A stretch of 64,000 nt of DNA from Gluconacetobacter asukensis (GCF_014174375.1 NZ_JABEQE010000003.1:186001-250000); one strand, 5' to 3'; positions 19,198-28,074 are shown, counted from the first letter of the stretch. Notes: generated by a model not told the origin, from the letters alone. Numbers and translations: made by a program.

Positions 19198-20052
19198 ATG
19201 GTCAATTCCGTCATGTTTCCGGGTGGTGCGCGCGTGCCGGCGCTGGGCATGGGGACCTGGGCGCTGGGCGACAGTGCCGAGCGCCGGACGCAGGAGATCG
19301 CCAGCCTGCGGCTGGGGCTGGATCTGGGGTTGCGGGTGGTCGATACCGCCGAGATATACGGGACCGGGCGGTCGGAACGGCTGGTGGGCGAGGCGATCGC
19401 CGGCCGGCGGGATGAGGTCTTTCTGGTCACGAAGGTGCTGCCGTCCAATGCCTCGCGCGCCGGGGTGGCAGCCAGTTGCCGGGCGTCGCTGCGGCGGCTG
19501 GGCACCGATCGGATCGATCTGTACCTGCTGCACTGGCGGGGGGCCGTGCCGCTGGGCGAGACGATCGGGGCCTTCGAGCGGCTGAAGCGGGAAGGGCTGA
19601 TCGGCGCGTGGGGTGTATCGAATTTCGATGTCGGGGATCTGGATGACCTGGCGCGCGTCGCCTCGCCCGATCCCTGTGCCGCCAACCAGATCCTCTACAG
19701 CCTGGATTATCGCGGGGTGGAATTCGATCTGCTGGAGGCGGACCGGCGCCGGTCGATCGTGACCATGGCCTATTCCCCGCTGGGACAGGGCGGGAACCTG
19801 CTGCACCAGCCGGTGCTGGCGCGGATCGCAGGTCGGCACGAGACCAGCCTGGGGCCGGCGACGCCCGCCCAGGTGGCGCTGGCCTGGGTGCTGCGGCAGC
19901 CGGGCATGCTGGCGATTCCCAAGGCGGGCAGCCCGCGGCATCAGCGCGAGAACGTGGCGGCCACCGAACTGGTGCTGACATCGGAGGATCTGGCGGCGAT
20001 CGACCGGTCGATCCCGCCGCCGCGACGCAAGGTCCCCCTCGCCATGATCTGA
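19198..20052 (+). CDS. Aldo/keto reductase (YeaE-like)
   Basis: NADPH-dependent carbonyl reductase of the AKR TIM-barrel family, 284 residues. The catalytic tetrad can be placed: Asp in RVVDTAEIY, Tyr in the same motif, Lys in FLVTKVLP and His in LYLLHWRG. GAWGVSNFDV and the C-terminal IPKAGSPRHQREN (NADP phosphate binding) are also present. Its substrate is unknown. A GAGGAGG ribosome site precedes the ATG. The hyf-like genes start 70 bases downstream and could be cotranscribed. Confidence 0.9.
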   Translation: MVNSVMFPGGARVPALGMGTWALGDSAERRTQEIASLRLGLDLGLRVVDTAEIYGTGRSERLVGEAIAGRRDEVFLVTKVLPSNASRAGVAASCRASLRRLGTDRIDLYLLHWRGAVPLGETIGAFERLKREGLIGAWGVSNFDVGDLDDLARVASPDPCAANQILYSLDYRGVEFDLLEADRRRSIVTMAYSPLGQGGNLLHQPVLARIAGRHETSLGPATPAQVALAWVLRQPGMLAIPKAGSPRHQRENVAATELVLTSEDLAAIDRSIPPPRRKVPLAMI

Positions 20053-20122
20053 GCGGCGTGGTTTGATGGCGGTTCGATCGGACCCGTGATTCGGGGATGG
20101 GGCCATCCTGCCGCTGTTTCTC

Positions 20123-21886
20123 ATGCTTGTGCTGTCGGTGCTGCTGCTGGACGGCCTGATGCCCCGGTTCGCGGTGCCGCAGGCGGCCCGCGCGGGGTGG
20201 GGGCTGGCCCTTGTGCTGGCACTGGCGATGGCCGTCCTTCCTCCGGGCCCGGTGTCGGTTCCGGAAGCGGGGGCGATGGCCCTGTTGCGCGTCGATGCGC
20301 TGTCCTTGCCATTCGTGCTGATCCTGTCGGTGGCCGGCCTGGCCTCGGGCGAGCGGACGCCGGTGCTGGCCGGCGCGGCGCTGACGGTCGGCACCGGCAA
20401 TCCCCTCCTGTTTTCGATCGGCGCGGCGGCCTTGTTGCCGCTTCTGTGGGCTCGGGGTGCCGTGCCGCGTGCCATGGTGGCCTGGGGGAGTGTCGGGGTG
20501 GCGACGGCGACCGCCCTGCTGGCGGGTTCGGGCGGCTGGCGGCTGATCGTGCTGCCGGTTCCGGCACTGGTGGCGGCCGCGGCGCTGATGGGGCTGTCGC
20601 TGCGGCCGCTGTCTGGCGCACGGCATGGCGCGCCTGTCGGGGTTGGGCATCTGGCGGGGATGGTGGCCGGGCTCTGCCTTGCCGTGCGCATGCTGGTCGA
20701 CTGGCCCGGGGGGGCGGTCGGCGCCTTCTGGGGGGGCGCGCTGGTCGTTGTGGGGTTGATGCTGGCCCTGGTGGCGTGTGGACGCGCCCTGAGCGCGCGC
20801 GATGCGGGCCGTGTGATGGCCGGCATGCTGGGGGGCTGGGGTGGCTTGGCGCTGCTGCTGGTCGGGCTGGTGGTGACCGGGCGGGCGGATGACCTGCCCT
20901 TGCTGGCGCTGGGGGCGTTCCGTGCCCTGATGCTGCTGATGGGTGGGGTCGGGTTGGCGTTTCTGGCCGCGATCCTGACATTGGCGCGGATTGCCGAGGC
21001 GGCGGGTTCGCTGGGGCTGATGCGTGCCGGGGGGCTGGCGGCCCTGATGCCGAAGGCGTCGGGCATGCTGGCCCTGGCGCTGGCCGGGGCGTGCGCCCTG
21101 CCGCCGTCGGGCGGGTTTGCGGTGGCGTGGCTGCTGGTCCAGTCGCTGCTGGCGCTGCCGCGTGCCGAAGGGCTGGCGGGCGCGATGCCGTTGCTGGCAT
21201 CGCTGGCCGGAGTCGGGCTGGTCGGCGGGTTGTTGATCCTGGCGGCGGTGCGTCTGTTATCCTGCCTGGTTCTGGGGCGGCCGCGCACGCCGCGCGCGGC
21301 CGGGGCGACCGACCCCGCGACGGGAAAGCTGGCGGCGCCGGTCGCGTGCCTGGGGGGGAGTGCGGTCATGGTGCTCGTGCCCGGAATCTGGCTGTGGCTG
21401 ACGCGCGGCGCGGGGTGGGACATTGCCGGCCTGCGCGGGATGATTCCATCGGGTGCGCGGCCGGACTGGCTGGTTCTGGCGGCGCCGGGTGGTGGCGGGG
21501 TGCTGTATCCGATCGGCATTGTGGCGCTGTTGGGGCTGGCGGGCGCCGGTGTGCTGGCATTGTCGCGTCTGGCCGGCACGGTGGCGTCGCGCCCGGTGGC
21601 GGCCTGGACCGAAGGGGCGCCGCCTTCGCCGCCGTGGATGCCGTTCGGCGAGCCGGCGGCGCAGGCCGGGCCGGCACAGTTTGCCGGTGCGCTGGCGTGG
21701 GGCCTGGGGGGTGGATGGCCCCTGCGGCGCACTGTACGGCGGATGGCGCGCAGGGTACGGGATGCGGGTCGTCGCATGCTGGCGCTGACGGAGGGGGGCG
21801 TGGCCTGGGCGTCGCGCCATGCCATGGGGCTGGTGCTGCTGTGGCTGGCCGTGGCGGCGCTGGTCCGGATGTGGGGCCGTTCGTGA
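20123..21886 (+). CDS. HyfB/NuoL-like membrane subunit of a hydrogenase-4-like complex
   Basis: Large polytopic protein of 587 residues with 14 or more hydrophobic segments. The best landmark is GGLAALMPKASGMLALALAG followed by CALPPSGGFAVAWLLVQSLL, which aligns by eye with the HyfB/NuoL motif 'GGL..RMP.T...FLIG.LA...LPPLNGF.SEWL..Q'. The Glu of SEW is replaced, and no Glu is visible in the usual membrane-helix position. There are only two lysines in the whole protein. By homology it would be an antiporter-like proton-channel subunit, but these losses make pumping doubtful. No good ribosome site precedes the ATG; an upstream non-ATG start in frame is possible. Confidence 0.72.
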   Translation: MLVLSVLLLDGLMPRFAVPQAARAGWGLALVLALAMAVLPPGPVSVPEAGAMALLRVDALSLPFVLILSVAGLASGERTPVLAGAALTVGTGNPLLFSIGAAALLPLLWARGAVPRAMVAWGSVGVATATALLAGSGGWRLIVLPVPALVAAAALMGLSLRPLSGARHGAPVGVGHLAGMVAGLCLAVRMLVDWPGGAVGAFWGGALVVVGLMLALVACGRALSARDAGRVMAGMLGGWGGLALLLVGLVVTGRADDLPLLALGAFRALMLLMGGVGLAFLAAILTLARIAEAAGSLGLMRAGGLAALMPKASGMLALALAGACALPPSGGFAVAWLLVQSLLALPRAEGLAGAMPLLASLAGVGLVGGLLILAAVRLLSCLVLGRPRTPRAAGATDPATGKLAAPVACLGGSAVMVLVPGIWLWLTRGAGWDIAGLRGMIPSGARPDWLVLAAPGGGGVLYPIGIVALLGLAGAGVLALSRLAGTVASRPVAAWTEGAPPSPPWMPFGEPAAQAGPAQFAGALAWGLGGGWPLRRTVRRMARRVRDAGRRMLALTEGGVAWASRHAMGLVLLWLAVAALVRMWGRS

Positions 21887-22839
21887 TGGTGTCGTGGGCG
21901 ATGATGTCGGCCGGGATCGTGGGATGCGCGCTGCTGGCGGTGCATCTGGTGCTGATGGTCGCCTGCGCGCCGCTGGCGCGGGGGCTTCTGGCGGCCGGCA
22001 TGGCCTGGGCGGGCAGTACCGAGCGTGTCCCGGTGCTGGCGCGCTGGCGGCTGATCCGGTCCTGCGCGCGCCGGCATGGGGTGCGCGCTGCCGGCGTGGC
22101 CGAGATTGCGCCGGCGATGACGCTGGCGACTGTGCTGGCCGCCTGTGCGCTCGTGCCCTCCTTCGCGCTCGGCCTGCCGGGAAGCGGGCTTTCGGACCTG
22201 CTGACGGTTTCGGGGCTGCTGGTGCTGGCGCGTCTGCTGCCGCTGCTGGCGGCATTGGCGCCGGGCGGCGCACGGGCCGGGTTGGCGTCGGCCGGAGGCG
22301 TGGGCGCCCTGGCGGCGATGCAGGCGGTTTTTCCGCTGGCGGTGGCGGCGGCAATCATGGCGACCGGGCATGGGGGGATCGATGCCCTGCTGGCGCGGCT
22401 GCGCGACCCCGATCCGGGGGGCGGGCGGGTGTCGGCGATGTTGCTGGCCGTCGCCCTGTTGCTGGCCGGGCCGGATATCGGCCCCGGCGATGATGCGCGC
22501 GCGGCGGACATGATGGTCGATCTGGGCGGACGCGGCCGTGCCGCCATGGAACTGGCACGGGATCTGGGGCTGATCGCCTGGATCACGCTGGCGGGGGATC
22601 TGGCCTGGCCGGGTGGGCTGGCGATGCCGCGGGACGGGGCGCTGTTGCCGGCGGCTGCATCGCTGCCGGGTGCCGTGGCGGCATGGCTGGCGCGGACGGG
22701 GGTGATCTGTGCCGGCATCGTCGCGGCGCGGGTGGTGGTGATGGCCTCGGCGCGCGGGGCGCGCGGCCGGCTGGTGCTGGCGCTGCTGTTCGCGGCGCTG
22801 GCGGTCGTGGTGCTGTTCGCGGATCAGGAGGTCGCGTGA
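21886..22839 (+). CDS. HyfC/NuoH-like membrane subunit
   Basis: A 317-residue membrane protein corresponding in length and position to HyfC (NuoH family), which connects the peripheral arm to the membrane arm. The segment AEIAPAMTLATVLAACALVP resembles the HyfC region 'P..Y......A.LVP', and MVDLGGRGRAAMELARDLGL resembles the family loop 'LEFSGR..A..E....LK'. I see no lysine in it. The ATG shares one base with the upstream stop (TGATG). Confidence 0.7.
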   Translation: MVSWAMMSAGIVGCALLAVHLVLMVACAPLARGLLAAGMAWAGSTERVPVLARWRLIRSCARRHGVRAAGVAEIAPAMTLATVLAACALVPSFALGLPGSGLSDLLTVSGLLVLARLLPLLAALAPGGARAGLASAGGVGALAAMQAVFPLAVAAAIMATGHGGIDALLARLRDPDPGGGRVSAMLLAVALLLAGPDIGPGDDARAADMMVDLGGRGRAAMELARDLGLIAWITLAGDLAWPGGLAMPRDGALLPAAASLPGAVAAWLARTGVICAGIVAARVVVMASARGARGRLVLALLFAALAVVVLFADQEVA

Positions 22840-23393
22840 TGGGATCGCCGCTTCCCGGCCTGCTGATTGCCGCCTCGGTCGTGCTGTCGGGCTTGCGCTG
22901 GGCCTTGCCCTGGCAGGCCGGGCTGGTGGTGCTGACATTGCTGGCGGCGGCGCTGGATGTCGACGCGCCGGTGCGTCCCTGTCTGGCGGCCCTGTTCGTG
23001 GTGGCGGGGACGGCGCCGCTGGTATGGGGGCTGGCGCGGCTGGAGGATCGGCCGCCGGTGCCGGCGGAGCGGATATCGGGGGTGGGCGGCGGCCTGATGC
23101 TGACGATCCTGGCCGTGCTGGCGGTGCCGCGCGGCCTGATCGACGCCGTGACGCGGCCGGACCTGATTGCGGCGCTGGTGGCCATTCTGTGCGGTGTGCT
23201 GGCGGCCGCGGTCCGTCGTTCGGTGGTGGGGCAGTGCGTGGGGCTGGCGGCGGCCCTGAACGGATTGATGCTGCTCGCCGGGCTGGCCGGGCGGGACGCG
23301 GTGCTGGCGGGGGCTGTGGCATTGCAGGCGGCGCTGCTGGTGGTGGCCTTTGTCTGCCTGCGCCGGATTGCCTGGGGGCGGGAACCGACGTGA
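22839..23393 (+). CDS. HyfE-like membrane subunit
   Basis: A 184-residue protein with about six hydrophobic helices, in the position and with the general build of HyfE (216 residues in E. coli), a NuoK-like subunit. The tail RRSVVGQCVGLAAALNGLML resembles the HyfE/NuoK segment 'R...IGQ..G.L..ENGI'. The Glu usually found at 'ENG' is replaced by Leu-Asn. No lysines are visible. The start overlaps the upstream stop (TGATG). Confidence 0.65.
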   Translation: MGSPLPGLLIAASVVLSGLRWALPWQAGLVVLTLLAAALDVDAPVRPCLAALFVVAGTAPLVWGLARLEDRPPVPAERISGVGGGLMLTILAVLAVPRGLIDAVTRPDLIAALVAILCGVLAAAVRRSVVGQCVGLAAALNGLMLLAGLAGRDAVLAGAVALQAALLVVAFVCLRRIAWGREPT

Positions 23394-24568
23394 GCATTCC
23401 GCCTGTTTCGCTGCCGGTTTCCCTGCCGGTGCTGATGCCGCTGGCGCTGTGCTGGCCGTTCCTGTCGATGGGGGTGCTGGCGGCCTGCTCGCCGGCCTCG
23501 GCGCGGGCGGCGGGGATGGGTCTGTCGGCGGTCGGGCTGGGGCTGGCCGCCCTGGCGGTGGCGTTGCGGAGCGTCTGGCCGGCGACGCCCTTTGCCGTGC
23601 CGCCCGGCGCGTTGGGACTTCTGCTGCCGTTGCCGCTGCTGGCGCTGTTTCTGGCCTGTCTGTCGGCCGACATGGCGCCGGGACGGCGGGGGGCGGGCGT
23701 GCTGATGCATGGGTTGGCCGGTGGCGCGGCCGTTGCCACCGCCTGCGCCGATCCGCTGTCGGGCGCGGTCGCGGTTGGTGGGGTGGCGATGCTGGTGGCG
23801 CTGGCGACCGCCGTGACGCGTGGCGCGGCACGGGCGGGGTGGGATCTTTTTCGTCTCAGCCTGTCCGGCATCCTGCTGGCCGTGCCGGGTGCCGCGCTGC
23901 TGGCGGCGTCTGACGCGGCGGGACGGCTGGAAGGGCTGGGCGGCCTGTTGCTGACGGTCGGGCTGGGGACTGTCGCGGGGCTGGGGCCTGCCGCCCCGGT
24001 CGTGCTGGCGGCCGGGGATGCGGTGGCGCCCATGGCCCTGGCGCCGGTCATGACCGCGATCCCGGTGCTGCGTCATCTGGCGCAGGGCCAGGACCGGATA
24101 GGGGTGATGGCGCTGGGGCTGGTGACGCTGTGGCTGATGGCGCTTTCCATCCGCGTGGCGCCCCCGGAGCGGCGGGGCCGGTTGTCGGTCGGGTTGATGA
24201 TCGGCCTGGCGGCGGTAGCGGCCGGAGCGGGTGGCGGTGCCGGTCAGGCGGGATTGGTGGCGCTGCTGCTGTCGGTCGCGCTGATGGGGCCGCTGGCGCG
24301 GCAGGCGGGACCCGGCCGGCGTGGGCCGTGGGAGGGGGGCATTGCGCCCTTGATCCATTCGCCGTTCCTGCCGTTCGGGGGACTGGTGCTGACGCTGGTC
24401 GCGCTGGGCGATGCAGCGCCGATTCTGGTGCTGCCGGTGGCGGTCGGGGTGGTGGTCGGCAGCCCGCTGCCTGTCGGTGGCGCGGTCCGGATGGGCTGGC
24501 TGGGACGGGGCGTGACCGCCATGCTGCTGGGCGGTCTGGTGGTGCTGGTGCTGCGAGGGTGGCGATGA
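23390..24568 (+). CDS. HyfF/NuoN-like membrane subunit (short)
   Basis: A 392-residue polytopic protein assigned to the HyfF (NuoL/M/N) family mainly by position and build; E. coli HyfF has about 526 residues, so this one is much shorter. Segments such as LGTVAGLGPAAPVVLAAGDA replace the HyfF/NuoN region 'GYGTKMGLAPLHTWLPDAH'. The trans-membrane Lys and His used by antiporter subunits are missing, and the protein contains no lysine at all. The GTG start overlaps the upstream stop (GTGA). Confidence 0.62.
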   Translation: MSIPPVSLPVSLPVLMPLALCWPFLSMGVLAACSPASARAAGMGLSAVGLGLAALAVALRSVWPATPFAVPPGALGLLLPLPLLALFLACLSADMAPGRRGAGVLMHGLAGGAAVATACADPLSGAVAVGGVAMLVALATAVTRGAARAGWDLFRLSLSGILLAVPGAALLAASDAAGRLEGLGGLLLTVGLGTVAGLGPAAPVVLAAGDAVAPMALAPVMTAIPVLRHLAQGQDRIGVMALGLVTLWLMALSIRVAPPERRGRLSVGLMIGLAAVAAGAGGGAGQAGLVALLLSVALMGPLARQAGPGRRGPWEGGIAPLIHSPFLPFGGLVLTLVALGDAAPILVLPVAVGVVVGSPLPVGGAVRMGWLGRGVTAMLLGGLVVLVLRGWR

Positions 24569-26073
24569 TCCGCGCCGAGCCCGATCCGGCCCCGCGTACG
24601 GCCGCCGCGCTGATCAGGCGCGGAGAGGCTGAAGCCGGCGGGTGGCGCTTTCGGCTGGAGGAGGAAGGCTGGCACGATCTGGCCGAGGCGCTGCGGCATG
24701 ACCCGCTGCCGTTCGTGACCCTGTGGGCCGATGGGCGGGATGTGCATGCCCTGTTCCTGGAGGGGGGCGAGCGCCCGTTGGTGGCGAGCGTCGAACCCTA
24801 TGGCGGGCGCTATCTGGGCCTGTCCCCGGAGCGTCCGGCGGCGGCGCCGTTCGAGCGTTGCGTGCAGGATCTGTGGGGGTTTTCGGCGATGGAGGCGCGG
24901 GATGTGCGTCCATGGCTGGACCATGGGCTCTGGACCGCGACCTGGCCGCTGAGTGCGCGGCCGGGGCCGGCCGCCTGGCCGCCCGACCCGCCGGATTTTC
25001 GGCCGGTGCCGGGCGAATGCATGATCCTGGGCAGCGGGCCGGCCGATGGCGGGCACCATACGCCTGCCCATCTGCGCCTGGCGGTGGATGGCGGGGGCGT
25101 GGTCGGGCAGGCGGAATGGCGGCTGGGTTATGCGCATCGTGGGGTGGTGGCCCGGCTGGTGGGGCTGGATGCCGATGCTGCGGTGCGGTTGGCCGGACGG
25201 GCCGCCGCCGGGGCGTCGGTCGCCCATCAATCGGCGTTGTGCCGGGCGATCGAGGTGGCGGCGGGGCAGGCTGCCGATGCCGCCACCGTGCGCACGCGCG
25301 TGCTTCTGGCGGAAATCGAGCGGGCGGCGACGCATCTGCATGATCTGTCGCGCGTGGCGCGGGCGGCCGGAGGGGCGGCTCTGGCGGCGGAATGCGAGCG
25401 GCTGCGCGAGGCGATCCTGGACCAGTGCGGCCGGATCGGCGGCCACCGGCTGCTGATGGACCGGGTTTGCCCTGGTGGAGCGGGCGATCCGGCGATGGAC
25501 GACGCGGCCGTTTCCATTGGCGGCCGGGTGGCGGATCTGCTGGAGGCCGGCCGGGCCGCGCTGATGCGCGGTCGGGGGTGGCCGGGGCTGGAGGCGCGCA
25601 TGGCCGGGGTGGGCGTGCTGGAGCAGTCGGCGGCGCGGGCGCTGGGCGTGGGGGGCGTCGTGGGCCGGGCGTCGGCGCGCGAGGAGGATCTGCGGCGGCT
25701 GGTGCCGGGCTATCGGCGCGAATGGCTGGATAGCGGCGTGCGGCGCGGTGGCGATGTGGCGGCGCGCATCGACCTTCGGCTGACGGAGCTGGGCGGCGTC
25801 GCGCGGCTGTTGCGGGCGGCGGCCGGCAGCATGCCGGATGCCGGGTGGAAACCGCAGGCGGTCGGTGAGGGAGTCGGCTTTGCCGAGGGGCCGCGCGGCG
25901 CGGTGTGGTATTGGGTTCGTATGGTCGATGGCTGTGTTGCGGCGGCGCATGCGTGCGACCCCGCGCTGGCCCAGGCCTGTGCGCTGGAGCATGTGCTGGC
26001 CGGGGCGCAGGCCGAGGATGTGGGGATGATCGTGCACTCGTTCGGCCTCTCGGCCGCGGGCGCGGACCTGTAG
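24565..26073 (+). CDS. HyfG/NuoCD-like large subunit lacking NiFe ligands
   Basis: A 502-residue fusion of a NuoC-like N-terminal domain (about 1-150, ending RDVRPWLDHGLW) and a NuoD/[NiFe] large-subunit-like domain (HTPAHLRLAVDG, RLGYAHRGVVARLVG, LLAEIERAATHLHDLSRVA). Catalytic hydrogenase subunits have two CxxC pairs. Here the N-terminal pair is absent (GGHRLLMDRVCPGG) and the C-terminal DPCxxC is DPALAQAC. The enzyme therefore cannot hold a NiFe centre. The complex I quinone-site His (HPAAHG) is changed to HTPAH. The ATG overlaps the upstream stop by four bases. Its function is unknown. Confidence 0.75.
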   Translation: MIRAEPDPAPRTAAALIRRGEAEAGGWRFRLEEEGWHDLAEALRHDPLPFVTLWADGRDVHALFLEGGERPLVASVEPYGGRYLGLSPERPAAAPFERCVQDLWGFSAMEARDVRPWLDHGLWTATWPLSARPGPAAWPPDPPDFRPVPGECMILGSGPADGGHHTPAHLRLAVDGGGVVGQAEWRLGYAHRGVVARLVGLDADAAVRLAGRAAAGASVAHQSALCRAIEVAAGQAADAATVRTRVLLAEIERAATHLHDLSRVARAAGGAALAAECERLREAILDQCGRIGGHRLLMDRVCPGGAGDPAMDDAAVSIGGRVADLLEAGRAALMRGRGWPGLEARMAGVGVLEQSAARALGVGGVVGRASAREEDLRRLVPGYRREWLDSGVRRGGDVAARIDLRLTELGGVARLLRAAAGSMPDAGWKPQAVGEGVGFAEGPRGAVWYWVRMVDGCVAAAHACDPALAQACALEHVLAGAQAEDVGMIVHSFGLSAAGADL

Positions 26074-26084
26074 GGAGGCGATTC

Positions 26085-26552
26085 TTGGCGCTGCTGCGTG
26101 CGATTCTGGCGCGGGGAGTCCGGCCTGCCATCCGCCTGCCGACCGTGGGGCCGATGGCGGTGTTTCACGTGGATACAGGCGGGTGCGAGGGATGCGCGAT
26201 GGAGGTCTCGGCGCTGGACGGGGCGGCCTATGCGCTGCCGGCGACGGGCCTGCGTTTCGTGACGACGCCGCGCCTGGCCGATGTGCTGCTGGTGACCGGG
26301 CCGCTGACCCGCGCCATGGCCCCGGTGCTGGAGGCGGCATGGCATGCCATGCCCGACCCGAGGGCGCTGGTGGCGGTGGGGGCCTGTGCGATCGATGGCG
26401 GCCCGTTTGGGGAGAATTATGCCGTTCTGGGCGGGCTGGAGGGCCGGGCGCCGCTGGATGCGTCGATCCCCGGCTGTCCGCCTTCGCCGGCGTCCATCGT
26501 CGCCGGGCTGGCGGCGTTGCTGGGGGCCTCCGGATTGTCTTCCTCGGCCTGA
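26085..26552 (+). CDS. HyfI/NuoB-like small subunit with [4Fe-4S] ligands
   Basis: A 155-residue small subunit of the complex I/hydrogenase-4 type. It keeps all landmarks of the proximal cluster: GGCEGCAMEVSAL, VLLVTGPLTRAMAPVL, VAVGACAIDGG and IPGCPPSP give the CxxC...C...CP ligand set. The TTG start at 26085 is chosen because GGGAGG lies seven bases upstream; the first ATG is 23 codons later. Its last 136 bases lie opposite the 3' end of pssA. It is the last of the hyf-like genes; there is no HyfA, HyfD or HyfH homologue. Confidence 0.82.
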   Translation: MALLRAILARGVRPAIRLPTVGPMAVFHVDTGGCEGCAMEVSALDGAAYALPATGLRFVTTPRLADVLLVTGPLTRAMAPVLEAAWHAMPDPRALVAVGACAIDGGPFGENYAVLGGLEGRAPLDASIPGCPPSPASIVAGLAALLGASGLSSSA

Positions 26553-27391
26553 AGAGCCAGAGCCTCCTGCTTCAGGCGGTGGAAGCTGCGGCGGCTGAGG
26601 GGGAGCAGGGCGATGTAGATCACGCCCGCGGCGGCCAGGGCGCCCCACGGGTCGGCGACCAGTACGGCGGCATAGGCGCCCGTGCCCAGCATCAGCGGCA
26701 GCACATAGGCCGATGGGACCTTGAAATTCTTGAACGACCAGACGGGCAGCGTGGAGACCAGCAGGAACGCGGTGAAGCTGAGCGTCAGCGCCGGCAGGAT
26801 GGGCAGGCGGGTCAGGTCGTAGATCTGGTTCCAGCCCAGCTTGTGGGCCTCCAGGCCCAGGAACAGCGGAAACATCGCCAGTCCAGCCCCGGCGGGGGCC
26901 GGGACGCCGGTGAAGAAATTGCTGGCGTATTGGGGCTTTTCGGTATCGTCCAGGCTGGCGTTGAAGCGCGCCAGGCGCAGCGCCATGCAGACCGTGAACA
27001 TGATGCAGGGCAGGTAGCCGTAGCGCCCGGCATCGCGCAGCGCCCACAGATACAGGACGAAGCCCGGCGCCACGCCGAAACACAGGAAATCGGACAGGCT
27101 GTCGAATTCCGCGCCGAAGCGGCTGGTGCCGCGCAGCAGGCGGGCGATGCGGCCGTCCAGCCCGTCGATGCACGCGGCGATCAGCAATGCCACCGCCGCG
27201 TCGCCGAACCGTCCGTCCAGCGCGAAGCGCATGCCCGTCAGCCCCGCGCACAGGCCCAGCATCGTCATGATGTTGGGGATCAGCCGGTTGAAGGACGGGC
27301 CGCGAACGCGGGGCCGTCGTCTGCGAATCAGCCGGCGGCGCCGCCGCGGCGTGGCCGGGGCGGAGGAGGGGGGCGTGTCGGGCAGGGCCAT
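26417..27391 (-). CDS. pssA: CDP-diacylglycerol-serine O-phosphatidyltransferase
   Basis: Makes phosphatidylserine from CDP-diacylglycerol and L-serine in the membrane. The CDP-alcohol phosphatidyltransferase motif appears as DGLDGRIARLLRGTSRFGAE with FDSLSDF. The 324 residues have a basic N-terminus, about eight membrane segments and a C-terminal Glu/Ala/Pro tail of about 50 residues. That tail lies opposite the coding end of the hyfI-like gene. The psd stop lies six bases upstream of its start, and psd-pssA is the standard pair. Confidence 0.93.
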   Translation of the reverse strand: MALPDTPPSSAPATPRRRRRLIRRRRPRVRGPSFNRLIPNIMTMLGLCAGLTGMRFALDGRFGDAAVALLIAACIDGLDGRIARLLRGTSRFGAEFDSLSDFLCFGVAPGFVLYLWALRDAGRYGYLPCIMFTVCMALRLARFNASLDDTEKPQYASNFFTGVPAPAGAGLAMFPLFLGLEAHKLGWNQIYDLTRLPILPALTLSFTAFLLVSTLPVWSFKNFKVPSAYVLPLMLGTGAYAAVLVADPWGALAAAGVIYIALLPLSRRSFHRLKQEALALQAEEDNPEAPSNAASPATMDAGEGGQPGIDASSGARPSSPPRTA

Positions 27392-27396
27392 CGGGG

Positions 27397-28074
27397 TCAG
27401 AGACGCGCCATGACCGTTTCGCCGCCGATCATGGTCTGGCCGGCCGAGACCAGTGGTTCCACGCCCGGGGGCAGGTACAGGTCGGTGCGCGAACCGAAGC
27501 GGATCAGGCCGAAGCGCTCGCCGGCTTCATAGGTCATGCCTTCCTCGGCATCGCACAGGATGCGCCGGGCGATCAGGCCCGCGATCTGCACCACCGCCAA
27601 GTTGCGCCCGTCTTCCAGCGTCAGGCGCAGGGCATTGCGTTCGTTGAGGTCGGACGCCTTGTCCAGGCTGGCGTTGAGGAACTGGCCGGGGTGATAGGCC
27701 ACACGCGTCACGGTTCCGGCGGCGGGCATGCGGTTGACGTGCACGTCCAGCACCGACAGGAAGGTGGCGATGCGCCAGACCGGTGCGTCGCCCATGTCGA
27801 GCGATGCGGGGGGAGAGATCTTTTCCACCGACACCACGCGGCCGTCGGCGGGGGCCACCGCCAGATGCGGGTCGGCCGGCGGCACGCGCTCCGGATCGCG
27901 GAAGAAATAGAGGCAGAAACCGAAGAACAGCCCCGCCGCGTGGCTGAGCCAGCGGGCCGGGCGCCAGGGCAGGAGCCGGGCCGCCAGCGCGGTTGCACCC
28001 GACGCCAGGAGGAAGGGACGGGCGGCCGGATGCGGCCGCGCGAGGACGAGTTTGATGGACTGGATCAGGGACAT
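27397..28074 (-). CDS. psd: Phosphatidylserine decarboxylase proenzyme
   Basis: Decarboxylates phosphatidylserine to phosphatidylethanolamine. The 225 residues are the short PSD type. They contain [42 protein letters not shown], and the self-cleavage site [14 protein letters not shown], where Gly-Ser cleavage gives the pyruvoyl prosthetic group. The frame is open to 28143, but the ATG at 28074 ([15 protein letters not shown]) matches the family N-terminus. Confidence 0.93.
   Translation of the reverse strand: MSLIQSIKLVLARPHPAARPFLLASGATALAARLLPWRPARWLSHAAGLFFGFCLYFFRDPERVPPADPHLAVAPADGRVVSVEKISPPASLDMGDAPVWRIATFLSVLDVHVNRMPAAGTVTRVAYHPGQFLNASLDKASDLNERNALRLTLEDGRNLAVVQIAGLIARRILCDAEEGMTYEAGERFGLIRFGSRTDLYLPPGVEPLVSAGQTMIGGETVMARL

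Noticed and set aside
18769-24051. A 1,760-codon open frame on the minus strand
   Set aside because: It lies opposite pepA-holC-AKR and the hyf-like genes, is rich in Pro/Ala/Arg/Ser and shows no domain. Long antisense frames are expected in DNA this GC-rich.
20123-26552. A functional [NiFe] hydrogenase or formate hydrogenlyase
   Set aside because: The large subunit lacks both CxxC ligand pairs, and no maturation, formate dehydrogenase or ferredoxin genes are present.
20123-26552. The standard NADH dehydrogenase (complex I) operon
   Set aside because: There are no NuoE, F, G, I, A or J homologues. The large and small subunits and gene order are of the hyf type.
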